Assembly (NCBI GenBank): GCA_905182865.1
Contig: CAJJCY010000001.1
Location: forward strand, 434,001-498,000
Direction of reading: 5' to 3'
Length of the DNA stretch: 64,000 bases
From: an uncultured SAR324 cluster bacterium
Lineage (GTDB): Bacteria > SAR324 > NAC60-12
The notes beneath the pieces were generated by a model. It did not search any database and had not been told where the DNA came from. It saw only the letters and a program-made list of their open reading frames with translations. The position numbers and the translations under genes were made by a program. This document shows positions 17,631 through 26,394 of this stretch, piece after piece; the stretch's first letter is position 1; every line of letters begins with the position of its first letter.

Positions 17631-18383
17631 TTAATGTGAAACAAAAGGCATAATTTTAACAATGTAAAGCGTCAAATATCCGAAAAGAAATAAAAATGGT
17701 GTATCCCATGTATGTGGGGCTAATGCTTCAGCAAGAGTCATTACAATAGGAAATACAATTAGTGCACAAATAAATTCAGAAGAGGTAAAGCCTGATTGAA
17801 AAAATATAATTACAATGATACTTGTAAAAAACACACATGCACTTCCTTCAATTGTTCTTTCATATTTGATTTTTGAAAAAAGAGCATATGTCTTATATTT
17901 AAGTCTACCAAACCTAACCCCAACAGGTTCTGCAAGGCCGTCACCAATACCATTTACAAGTATAGGTATTAACAATAAATCTTCATAACCAATTTTAAAA
18001 AAATAAATAACAATGGGTATAACAATTAAATATCCAACTGCTGTTTGTGTTGTAAGCCATAGGAGCGTATTTGGTCGATCCTCAGGTCTATCAAATGATA
18101 GAAACATTCTTTGTATTAGCCTTGAATTAGTTCTAATTGGTTTGATGTAGATTATCAAACCAGCGATTGCAACAACACTTCCTATTATCAGCAATTCTAT
18201 TGAAGGTTGAACCGGAATAATATTATCAATAAACATTGGAATAAAAAATAAAGCGAAATGGTTAATCTTTCTAGTATAATTAACCTTTACACCTTTATAA
18301 AAAACAAGACAGCCTGATGCATATTGAATTAATAACAATATTGTTAATTTTATTATTCCACTTAACAATGCTGGATCTATCAT
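17631..18383 (-). CDS. Phytol/dolichol kinase-like membrane protein
   Basis: A 250-aa polytopic membrane protein with about seven hydrophobic segments. RKINHF near residue 38 and the later block NGIGDGLAEPVGVRFGR, then YERTIEGSACVFF resemble the CTP-dependent lipid-alcohol kinases (VTE5 phytol kinase, SEC59 dolichol kinase), where DGxAxxxGxxxG and KSxEGS-like motifs bind the nucleotide. The likely substrate is an isoprenoid alcohol in the inner membrane. It is the largest intact gene of the accessory tract. Distant similarity to CDP-diglyceride synthases keeps the assignment open. Confidence 0.72.
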   Translation of the reverse strand: MIDPALLSGIIKLTILLLIQYASGCLVFYKGVKVNYTRKINHFALFFIPMFIDNIIPVQPSIELLIIGSVVAIAGLIIYIKPIRTNSRLIQRMFLSFDRPEDRPNTLLWLTTQTAVGYLIVIPIVIYFFKIGYEDLLLIPILVNGIGDGLAEPVGVRFGRLKYKTYALFSKIKYERTIEGSACVFFTSIIVIIFFQSGFTSSEFICALIVFPIVMTLAEALAPHTWDTPFLFLFGYLTLYIVKIMPFVSH

Positions 18384-18598
18384 TTATTATGCCTTAAGTT
18401 TTCAATTACGTTTTAGATATCCAAAACAAAAATTTAGTTACGAGCCCTTCCATAAAAAAATCCTCACCAACTCTTACCAGTCATTACCCACCAGATATTT
18501 TAGATAAATTAGAATTAAACGCACAATTTACACTTTTTTATTACTTCAAATATATAAAATAAATCATTTTTATCATTAAGAATTGGGGGATTTTACTT

Positions 18599-18612
18599 GG
18601 AGGGTGTCTGAC
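18599..18612 (-). repeat. Accessory-tract repeat, copy D
   Basis: Exact copy of GTCAGACACCCTCC on the minus strand, 24 bases downstream of the MORN gene stop. It is followed by AAGTAAAATCCCCC, matching the AGTAAAAT word after copy B. Confidence 0.75.
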
Positions 18613-18635
18613 TTGTGAATAATTAAAATTATTGT

Positions 18636-18953
18636 TTACGAAAAGTGTCCTTTACTTTGTGCATTTATTAAAGTTAGTGGTTCATCATTCTTTTCTACTT
18701 TACCATTTACATATTTTGAATTCTCGTTTGCGTCTTTGTCATATTGTGTTCCGTTCCACTCTTTCCCATCCTTGAATTCCCCAAGATATTCCCTTCCATC
18801 AGGAAAAGTGATAGACCCTGTTCCATTTGGTTTGCCATTTTCAATTTTCCCTATATATTTTCCATCATTATCTGCATCACCATTCTCAATCCATTTCGGT
18901 TCTCCATTTTCAATTCTTAAAAATAGGATTTCTTTATCTTTATTTTTAGACAT
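18636..18953 (-). CDS. MORN-repeat small protein
   Basis: A 105-aa soluble protein with two to three MORN-type beta-hairpins: YIGKIENGKPNGTGSITFPD, then YLGEFKDGKEWNGTQYD. MORN repeats mediate lipid or protein contacts. There is no signal peptide. The C-terminal 25 residues are unrelated to the repeat. It is the accessory gene nearest tRNA-Ser, followed closely by repeat copy D. Confidence 0.82.
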   Translation of the reverse strand: MSKNKDKEILFLRIENGEPKWIENGDADNDGKYIGKIENGKPNGTGSITFPDGREYLGEFKDGKEWNGTQYDKDANENSKYVNGKVEKNDEPLTLINAQSKGHFS

Positions 18954-19122
18954 TTGATTCCTTATAATATGTTTTGGTAATCCATTGGTTTCCTTTTGTT
19001 GAATTAGGATATCCCAGAGAATACTGTAGGAATGGATGGGACGTTAATTTAATAGATGCCGGCTTTTACCAAGGCATGGCTCTTGTTTGTGGTACGATTT
19101 GGGACGGCAGGGAATAGTAGTG

Positions 19123-19212
19123 TGGCGGAGGGGGAGGGATTCGAACCCTCGGTACACTTTCGCGTACGGCAATTTAGCAAACTACTGGTTTAAGCCACTC
19201 ACCCACCCCTCC
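19123..19212 (-). tRNA. tRNA-Ser (anticodon GCU)
   Basis: A 90-nt cloverleaf read on the minus strand. The acceptor stem GGAGGGG pairs with CCCCTCC, the discriminator is G and CCA is encoded. The anticodon loop reads TTGCTAA (anticodon GCU, AGY serine codons). A long class II variable arm (TTGCCGTACGCGAAAGTGTAC region) and the T-loop GGTTCGAATCC are present. The 3' end faces the accessory tract, the usual orientation for an integration site. Confidence 0.95.
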
Positions 19213-19554
19213 GAAGAGCTTTGAGGAAGTTGCTAAAAATAAACTATCCTGCAAATGCCTAGACTGAATGAAGTCTCTCATCTAAAATAGATCCCCTTAT
19301 TTGTAAATAATTACCAAACATTTGGCAAGTTTTTATTGATCTGAATTTACATTTAATCATGTAAATTTCCTGGATACCTGTTTCATAACAATAGCTCATT
19401 CAAGTTTTACAGCCAGAACAGAATGTGTTGTTCTATCTGGATTTCTTCTCTGTAGATTGACTTGCTGAAACTCTGTTTTTACTACAATTCTAATCTGGTG
19501 TATGGTATTCTTAAAATTAATAAGTCAAAGAGAATTTTCATAAGGAGGAACAAA
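19213..19554. other. Intergenic region between tRNA-Ser and folE
   Basis: AT-rich, no gene and no riboswitch pattern I recognise. It should contain divergent promoters for tRNA-Ser and folE. The open frame upstream of the folE GTG (from TTG 19462) reads low-complexity residues without family similarity and is taken as leader. Confidence 0.5.
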
Positions 19555-20130
19555 GTGGATAAAGATAAAGTACGACAAAGTATTCAACTACTGCTAGAAG
19601 GTTTAGGAGTGGATTTGGACAATACGCATTACAGAAAAACTCCGGAACGGGCTGCAAATGCCTGGGTTGAAGAACTCTGTTCCGGACTTGGTGAAAAGAA
19701 ATTTTCACTGACCACTTTTCCTATTGGTAACAATTATGAACCAAGCATGGTGATACTGCAGCATATTCCTGTAAAGTCAGTTTGTGCTCATCATTTGCTG
19801 CCTTTTTATGGTGAAGCGACTGTAGCCTACATTCCGGGTGAAAGGCTTTGTGGACTTTCAAAGCTTTCCAGAATTGTAGATTACTTTGCGAGACGTCCGC
19901 AGGTACAGGAAGAATTAACCAGCGATATTACCAACTTTTTGTGTGAACAGCTCTCTCCTCAAGGTGCCGGAGTGATAGTTAAAGCAACTCATATGTGCAT
20001 GGCAATGCGCGGGGTCAGTCATGATGGTGTTATGACTACCAGTTCTCTCAAAGGTTCTTTCCTCAACGATGGAACCGTGCGGGCTGAATTTATGGCTTTG
20101 GCAAATACTCAGAGTTTGAATAAATTTTAA
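19555..20130 (+). CDS. folE: GTP cyclohydrolase I
   Basis: It converts GTP to dihydroneopterin triphosphate, the first step of folate (and queuosine) synthesis. GTG at 19555 is chosen as start because AAGGAGG lies about 6 bases upstream and the family homology begins there; length is then 191 aa. CAHHLLPF carries the zinc cysteine and histidine, LSKLSRIVDYFARRPQVQE is the hallmark block, and HMCMAMRGV carries the second zinc cysteine. This is the zinc-dependent FolE1 type. It stands alone. Confidence 0.95.
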   Translation: MDKDKVRQSIQLLLEGLGVDLDNTHYRKTPERAANAWVEELCSGLGEKKFSLTTFPIGNNYEPSMVILQHIPVKSVCAHHLLPFYGEATVAYIPGERLCGLSKLSRIVDYFARRPQVQEELTSDITNFLCEQLSPQGAGVIVKATHMCMAMRGVSHDGVMTTSSLKGSFLNDGTVRAEFMALANTQSLNKF

Positions 20131-20257
20131 TAATCTACCCACAGAGCTTCAGGGATCTCATTTAAAAAATTTATTAAAATGAAACCTTTGTATTATCTTT
20201 GACTCTGTGGAGAGTTCTCTTTTAGTCCTATTTTAGGCTTATTACAAGACCATCAAG

Positions 20258-21436
20258 TTAGTGTAATTCCTTATAATGTGTCAGGACTTTTTGCCGTGAA
20301 CTATTTGCCAGTGCAATGGCTTCTTCACGCAGGTAACAGTCATCGGGTTTCCAGTTCCTGGTTTGCAGGCGGTATGGACGCAAACCGGAATCAATATCAT
20401 CTGTTTTACAGAACAGTTCATCAACTGGAGGTCGCTGAACCCAAGATTCACCCAGATTTTGTTCAAGTGCATAGTACCAGCGGGAAAAATTTTCCAGGCG
20501 CACATCCTCAAAATATCCGATTGGATTTAGTGTTTCCACAAGCTTTCTCAGCGCTTTATTTTGCTGAAAACGGTCATAATCAACCACGTAAAGACTTTCG
20601 GATAAAAACAAGGGTGAGCCGTGCAGCAGAAGGCCTTTTGATTTAAGCGTGTTCCCTGACTGTACTATTTCAAGCCCCACACTTCCCTTTTCTCCGTTCA
20701 TCACTGCTTCTTCCACATCTTCCACCGGTTCTACCTGTAGTTGCGGATATGCGGCCATCACGATTCCGCTGTAACGGCCTTTGACAAACACATGCCTGCC
20801 GTGTCTCGAAAGCGTCTCAAAATTAATTGGGCTCCGGCTGCTGCCGCCTTTTTTTGAAATCAGGAAAAATCCCACCATATCCTGTACTTCTCCTCCAAGC
20901 AAATCATTATAGCTGGTGAGCATTGCAGAACCTGCTACACGAATACTTGTCGGCTTGTCTAACTGGTAATTGTACATGCCCCATTTTGTCACATTTGTGG
21001 GATCACCAAGGTAATGCTGGGTCATTGAAAGCAGTTCATCGAGTCCAACAACTGTGAAATCCACCTCATCCAGTTTGATCAGTGAAGAACCATTATGCGG
21101 CTCCTCTCCTTCCACACGGATTTTTGTTTCCCCAATTTTCCACTCATAAGCAAGGAATCCCAAACGATAAGGTCTTTGTTTACGCTTTCGATCCACCGAA
21201 ATTGAAAAACAGTGCGGCGCTTTTCCGGAAATTTCCTGTAAAAAACTCAGTGCTTCCTCCAGATCAGGTGTACTCCTGCGCTTGCTTTCAGCTAAGACTT
21301 TCAAAATTTGATCAATCTCTTCATTGTTTGCGTCCAAGCTTTTCAGTTTACGCAGAAAATTATGTAATGTGCGTCCGGTGCGTGGTACCGCACAAGTAAC
21401 GTCAAATGAAGGTTTGCTGGCGGATGATGAGGTCAA
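20258..21436 (-). CDS. HisG-like (ATP phosphoribosyltransferase fold) protein, divergent
   Basis: A 392-aa soluble protein. The C-terminal half has a HisG-like signature: VMAAYPQLQVEPVEDVEEAV, then GSVGLEIVQSGNTLKSKGLL and SLYVVD. This recalls the GxVE...LADAIVDLVSTGxTLxxNGL...SxRLI region of ATP phosphoribosyltransferase. The N-terminal 100 residues do not match HisG, and the usual N-terminal RP/lobe motifs are not obvious. No his genes are nearby. A related phosphoribosyl or PBP2-fold ligand-binding role is possible. Stand-alone gene, convergent with folE. Confidence 0.5.
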   Translation of the reverse strand: MTSSSASKPSFDVTCAVPRTGRTLHNFLRKLKSLDANNEEIDQILKVLAESKRRSTPDLEEALSFLQEISGKAPHCFSISVDRKRKQRPYRLGFLAYEWKIGETKIRVEGEEPHNGSSLIKLDEVDFTVVGLDELLSMTQHYLGDPTNVTKWGMYNYQLDKPTSIRVAGSAMLTSYNDLLGGEVQDMVGFFLISKKGGSSRSPINFETLSRHGRHVFVKGRYSGIVMAAYPQLQVEPVEDVEEAVMNGEKGSVGLEIVQSGNTLKSKGLLLHGSPLFLSESLYVVDYDRFQQNKALRKLVETLNPIGYFEDVRLENFSRWYYALEQNLGESWVQRPPVDELFCKTDDIDSGLRPYRLQTRNWKPDDCYLREEAIALANSSRQKVLTHYKELH

Positions 21437-21900
21437 AATTTATGCTCCATGAGATAAATTGAGTCTGAGGTTCTTACAAAAAGTCTGAAATATATACAGT
21501 TCTATGGCTCTTTACGAAGGCATCAAGTCTGCAATAACCCATAAAGCGAATCAATTATTTTCTTGAAAAGTAAATATACATTGTATCAATTTTTATAAAT
21601 TAATTCTCAAAAAAAAAGCCAAAGCTCTGACAATTGAAATCAACTTTTTCTTCATCTGAACTCAATATTAAGAATACAAATTTACTATAATTATAGTTTT
21701 ATTTCAATAGATTCATGCCTCTTCAAGAAGAAGAAACAAGTGTGATATTTTGACTTTTTACGGTTTAATCATCACCTAATTAAAATACATTGGAGATATT
21801 TTTTAGTTTATAATATAAAAATAAAAAGAGTGACTGACCTAAGATGAAAATAACAATTTCTTCATTACTTCACTAAAGCTGAGAGAGAGTAAAGGTTGAA
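21437..21900. other. Long AT-rich intergenic region
   Basis: 464 bases between divergent genes without a credible ORF. Very AT-rich with several A/T runs; GAGAGAGTAAAGG precedes the ATG at 21901. Promoters for both flanking genes are expected here, but no clear paired -35/-10 boxes could be fixed. Confidence 0.5.
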
Positions 21901-22963
21901 ATGGTAGAAGACGAAAAAGAGCAAACTGAATTTGATGAAGAGCTTAGCAGGCAGGAAGCATTAAATACTGAAACAAGCGGGAAACGCAATCGTTCCGGAT
22001 GAGGAAATTACGGAAGAGGAAACTGTTTTGGAAGGTGTCTGTCCGCTTTCATTTGAAGGAAATGGGGCAGAACTGTTTGGAATATTAATGAAAAATTTAT
22101 TATTGAATTTGTTGACCTTAGGAATCTATTACCCCTGGGCAAAAGCCAAACAGCTGCGCTACTATTATGGCTCAAGTAGAATTCATGGGAGTGATTTACA
22201 ATTTCATGGAACGGGCCGGGAGATGTTCATCGGTTTGACGAAGGCTTTGGTAGTTTTGGCAATTTTGAACTTTATCTACGAAGGTATTCTTGCAGGTATT
22301 TTATCAGAAAGTCTCCTGCTCCTGACGGTTTTCCTTTATTTATTCATCTTTTTTCTGCTGATCCTGATAGCTTCGGTTGGAGCAAGACGTTACCGCATGA
22401 GCCGGACTTCGTGGAGGGGGATCCGTTTCCGTTTTTTGGGTACTTTCAAAGACACTGTAACCCTTGTTGCAAAGGGTTGGATATTGACCGTGCTGAGTTT
22501 GGGATTTTATTATCCATTTTATCTTAACCGTTTTCAGAACTTTTGGACCAAAAAGACAACTTTCGGAAACATCGCGTTCAGTTATGACGGGCTGAGCAGA
22601 GAAGTTTCCCAGATTTGGCTCAAAGGCATGCTGCTGACGATACTCACTTTGGGCATTTATTTATTCTGGTTAAAAGCAAATCTGCAGCGCTATTTCTGGA
22701 GTCATTGCAGTTTTGGTGAATCCCGAATAATTTCGAAACTGTATGGTGGAATGTTGTTAAAAGAAACACTGATTTTTTTACTGATTATGATTCTTACATT
22801 CGGAATTGGACTGGCATGGGCCGTTGTCCGCTACAAGAAATTCTACCTGGGAACCTTTAGCCTAGAAGGAAAAATAGATCTTGCTGCAATCAAACAGTCT
22901 GAAGCCAGGTTGACAGGTGCAACTGGAGAAGGAATGGCAGATTTCTTTGATGTGGAAATGTAG
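21901..22963 (+). CDS. DUF898 (YjgN-like) membrane protein
   Basis: A polytopic membrane protein. The core from 22028 repeats the DUF898 unit three times: F.G.....LF...(L)LL..LTLGIYYPWAKAKQLRYYY, then GWILTVLSLGFYYPFYLNRF, then LLTILTLGIYLFWLKANLQRY. The family is of unknown function. An acidic N-terminal extension from ATG 21901 is interrupted by one extra base near 21985; frame-corrected it reads AIVPDEEITEEE into the core. Without correction, TTG at 22028 would be the start. It is followed after 2 bases by the M48 protease gene, a pairing seen in other proteobacteria. Confidence 0.87.
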
Positions 22964-22965
22964 AA

Positions 22966-24015
22966 ATGTCAAAAACATGGAAGGCACTTTATTTTGACGG
23001 CCGCACACCAACTCACCGGAAAGTAGATGTTCAAACGGACAGACAGGGTGTCAGGATTGAGTTCAAAGCCGGTACGAAACGGATTTGGCGGTATGATGAC
23101 TTTAGTGTCCAGCAGGATCGTTTGCAGGGTCCTCTTCGACTGGAATACGGAGAATTTCCTCCAGAAATACTTGAGATTGCCGATCCGGAATTCGGGGAAG
23201 TTTTGGGGAAAAGGCTGCCAAAAAAACCCCGATTCTTATCTGTGGGATTTGCCATTCTTGCAGTCCTGCTGGTTCCGGCGATTATTTACTGGGGAATTCC
23301 GTTGGCTTCCGGTTGGTTTGCGTATTTTATTCCGGTATCCATAGAAAAACAGGTTGGGCAATATGTGATTGATGAAGTGTTTCCAAGTCGCATAGTTTGT
23401 AAAACAGATGCGGGAGAACAGGCATTGGAAAAACTGGTTTCACGTTTAGTTCCTCTGGACTCCGAATACGTTTTTCAGGTAGAAGTAGTGGATTCAGGTC
23501 TCGTCAATGCTATTGCTTTTCCGGGCGGCAATATTTTGCTTTTCCGCGGACTGCTTGAAAAAAGTCCCTCTGCGGATGCAATTGCCGGTGTACTGGCTCA
23601 TGAGATGCAGCATGTTTTTCAGCGGCACGGTACGGAAAATTTGCTGAACCAGGTTGCATTGTCCGGACTTTTTAAGCTGCTGACTGTAGAAGCAAATGCA
23701 ATTGCGGAAACGCTTTTTGCGGGTGTCCGGACACTTTCACTGCTGAAATATACCCGTGAACTTGAAACAGAAGCTGATGCTTTGGCCCTGCAGTTGTTGT
23801 ATCGGGCCGGAGTGGATCCTGTGGAAATGTTGGCAATGTTTCAAGTACTGAAAAACCATTCCTCCTCCCTGCCGGAAAGCATTTCAACACATCCGGATAT
23901 GTCTTCCAGGATGGAGAAACTCAAAATTATAATTGATCAAAAGCCGGATTTTATGAGCAAGCCAGTTCTTTCCAAACAAAATTGGGAATCCCTGCAGAAT
24001 ATTTGTAAAAATTAA
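22966..24015 (+). CDS. M48-family zinc metalloprotease, membrane-anchored
   Basis: A 349-aa protein: residues 1-85 form a soluble beta-rich domain, about 90-122 a membrane segment, then an M48 peptidase domain. HEMQH at 212-216 supplies two zinc ligands and the catalytic glutamate (HExxH), and TEADALALQLL downstream supplies the third ligand. AFPGGNILLFRGLLE is typical of M48 quality-control proteases such as BepA and Oma1. It is coupled to DUF898 (2-base gap), so the two probably act together in envelope maintenance; that is inference. Confidence 0.9.
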   Translation: MSKTWKALYFDGRTPTHRKVDVQTDRQGVRIEFKAGTKRIWRYDDFSVQQDRLQGPLRLEYGEFPPEILEIADPEFGEVLGKRLPKKPRFLSVGFAILAVLLVPAIIYWGIPLASGWFAYFIPVSIEKQVGQYVIDEVFPSRIVCKTDAGEQALEKLVSRLVPLDSEYVFQVEVVDSGLVNAIAFPGGNILLFRGLLEKSPSADAIAGVLAHEMQHVFQRHGTENLLNQVALSGLFKLLTVEANAIAETLFAGVRTLSLLKYTRELETEADALALQLLYRAGVDPVEMLAMFQVLKNHSSSLPESISTHPDMSSRMEKLKIIIDQKPDFMSKPVLSKQNWESLQNICKN

Positions 24016-24161
24016 TAGTTGTTGTACTGGCAAAAAGTTGTTTTTCTCGTAACAAAACATTCTCAACAAATTTTCACTCAATCTCTTTTGTCAATCCCTC
24101 TCACCCATCTGGATGAGGACAAGCTTCGCGGGATTAACAAAAGAGTGGGAATTGTTGGTGT

Positions 24162-26231
24162 CTAAACTGCCTCCACTGCTTCCAGAACAAGTTCTGCCAC
24201 ATCTTTTACCTGCATGGACTCACTTTTGCCTTTTGCGGTAATTCCATCACTGAGCATGGTCATGCAGAACGGACAGCCAGTAGCTACTGTTGAGGCTCCG
24301 GTGCTGATGGCTTCTTCGGTACGATTTTCGTTGATTCGTGTACCTATTGTTTCTTCCATCCACATCCGGGCACCACCGCCTCCGCAGCAAAAGCTTTCGC
24401 TGCCGTGACGCTTCATTTCCCTCATCGGCTCGTCTGCAGCATGTTTTAATAAGTTCCTGGGTGCTTCATATTCCTTGTTGTAGCGCCCCAGATAACATGG
24501 ATCGTGGTAGGTGATTGTATCCTTGAGATTACTTTTAACCGGCAAACGTCCTTCATCCACCAACTTGGCAATAAACTGTGAATGATGAAAAACCTCGTAT
24601 TCGCCGCCCAGCTGTGGATATTCGTTTTTGATGCTGTTCAGGCAGTGCGGACAAGCAGTGACGATTTTTTTGATCTTGTAATTATTCATGGTTTCCACGT
24701 TTTCACCTGCCAGCATTTGAAACAGCATTTCGTTTCCGGAACGCCTCGCCAGGTCACCGGTACATTTTTCCTCTGAACCCAGGATCGCAAATTTTACACC
24801 GGCTTTTTGGTAAAGCGTGGCGGAAGCCCGGGCAATTTTCTGGTTGCGGCTGTCAAAAGAACCAGCGCATCCGACCCACATCAGCACGTCAATTTCCGGC
24901 GGTTGACCTTCCGTTTCGGATTTTGAGTCTGCCATCAGGGGGATATTCATACCTTCCGCCCAATCCGCTCTCTGGTCAAAACCAATTCCCCATGGATTAA
25001 AGTTCCGTTCAAGACCTTTAAAAGTCGAAGCCATTTCCGGCGGATATGCTTCTTCCACCATGGTTTGATTTTGACGTAAACCTAGGATACGGGGAACATG
25101 CTCAATTGAAACAGGACAAACCTCTTCGCAGGCCCGGCAAGTCGTACAGGCCCAAAGTGTTTCCGGACGGATAATCTCTCCAACCAGTGGTTTATCTTCT
25201 GAGGTCGATCCTGTCCGGAACAGCGAGGATTCCTCATTTCGTAAATGCTGCAGCAGGGATTGATTGAAACGTTTTAATGTGAGAGGTTTATTGGTTACAA
25301 ATGTGGGACAGACATCGTGGCAGCGCCCGCACTCAGTGCAGGAAAAGAGATCCAGCCCTTGCTTCCAGGTCAGGTGTTCCAGTTTACTAACTCCGATCCG
25401 ACCCTCTTCCCAGGCGCTCTCATCTTCCAGGTCTGCCAGCGGCGGAATGGAATGCGGATAATCCAGTGAACCAAAAAAAACATTTGGAAGTGCAGTCATT
25501 TCGTGAAACTGTTTGGTGTGGATCAGCAAATTCACAAAAATTAACATTAATGCCACATGTCCCCAATAACTGAAATGATAGAAAAAGGCGTTGGCTCCTT
25601 CTCCAAGTCCATTCAGGACTGAAGCAAGTAAGACAGTAAAGGGGGCCCATTCCCATTCTGAACCATAAACGGTGCTTTCAAAAAAGTGCAGCTGCTGTTC
25701 GTAATGTTCTATCAAATTGAGGCGTGCGGCGTCAAACAGCAAGTCGGTCAGCATTATCATACCGATGAAAAGCAAAACGTAGATGCCTTCCCAATTCAAA
25801 TCAAGTCTTGCTGTTTTGGACACTAGTCTCCGGTAAAGTGCAACTAAAATCATGGTCAATACAACCACCTCGACTACGTTATAAACTGAAATATAAGCAT
25901 AGCCCAGCCAGGAGTCTGATCCGAGAAAGGGCAAAAATTCCTGAAATCCACTGACAAAGCCTTCGCCCATCAAGGTTAATTCACGCGCCCCAACCAGTAA
26001 TGCTCCCCAGAAGATAAATGCGTGCATTATTCCGGAACCACGCTCGCGGCTCCGACCGATTAATTTTTGCTGACCGAAACCAATTTTGAAAAGCCGGCCG
26101 ATCCTTCGGCTAATATCGTTTAGGCGGTTTTCAGGTGCCATTTTGGTGAGTGCACCAAGCTTGACGGTGATTTGTAGGGCAAATACTCCCCAGGCAACCA
26201 GCATTATTAAAGTCATTAACCAAGGATTCAT
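24162..26231 (-). CDS. Membrane Fe-S oxidoreductase with NarI-like and two CCG domains (EMO-like)
   Basis: A 689-aa protein: an N-terminal NarI-like membrane domain (about residues 1-240, six segments, candidate haem histidines), then two [4Fe-4S] motifs (CTECGRCHDVCP and CTTCRACEEVCP), then two CCG domains (one around CTGDLARR...CPHC and one around FCCGGGGARMW...CPFC) as in heterodisulfide reductase HdrD. This architecture matches the EMO proteins proposed to pass electrons from electron-transfer flavoprotein to menaquinone. No etfAB is in the window. The menaquinone genes at 51-56 kb are consistent with that acceptor. Single-gene unit, convergent with the M48 gene. Confidence 0.85.
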   Translation of the reverse strand: MNPWLMTLIMLVAWGVFALQITVKLGALTKMAPENRLNDISRRIGRLFKIGFGQQKLIGRSRERGSGIMHAFIFWGALLVGARELTLMGEGFVSGFQEFLPFLGSDSWLGYAYISVYNVVEVVVLTMILVALYRRLVSKTARLDLNWEGIYVLLFIGMIMLTDLLFDAARLNLIEHYEQQLHFFESTVYGSEWEWAPFTVLLASVLNGLGEGANAFFYHFSYWGHVALMLIFVNLLIHTKQFHEMTALPNVFFGSLDYPHSIPPLADLEDESAWEEGRIGVSKLEHLTWKQGLDLFSCTECGRCHDVCPTFVTNKPLTLKRFNQSLLQHLRNEESSLFRTGSTSEDKPLVGEIIRPETLWACTTCRACEEVCPVSIEHVPRILGLRQNQTMVEEAYPPEMASTFKGLERNFNPWGIGFDQRADWAEGMNIPLMADSKSETEGQPPEIDVLMWVGCAGSFDSRNQKIARASATLYQKAGVKFAILGSEEKCTGDLARRSGNEMLFQMLAGENVETMNNYKIKKIVTACPHCLNSIKNEYPQLGGEYEVFHHSQFIAKLVDEGRLPVKSNLKDTITYHDPCYLGRYNKEYEAPRNLLKHAADEPMREMKRHGSESFCCGGGGARMWMEETIGTRINENRTEEAISTGASTVATGCPFCMTMLSDGITAKGKSESMQVKDVAELVLEAVEAV

Positions 26232-26394
26232 TTTTACCTGTTAATTGAGTTAGTGAAAATAAAATTTTAATTAAAATCTATCTCCAAAAAATAGAACGAT
26301 TTGCTTTTATTTGCAAGGCAATTCCCAGAGATTACTTCTCTTTTAAGACATCTGGTGTTATGGTAGTCCACTACATCCATACTTCAAAATATAA

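Noticed and set aside
13860-19212. Classical prophage or transposon
   Set aside because: No integrase, transposase, capsid or terminal inverted repeats were found, and no direct repeat of the tRNA-Ser 3' end was seen at the left side.
19462-19554. N-terminal extension of folE from TTG 19462
   Set aside because: AAGGAGG before GTG 19555 and the start of family homology favour the shorter form.
20139-20210. Hairpin CCACAGAG / CTCTGTGG after folE as terminator
   Set aside because: The loop is 56 bases and no T-run follows the right arm, so it is not convincing.
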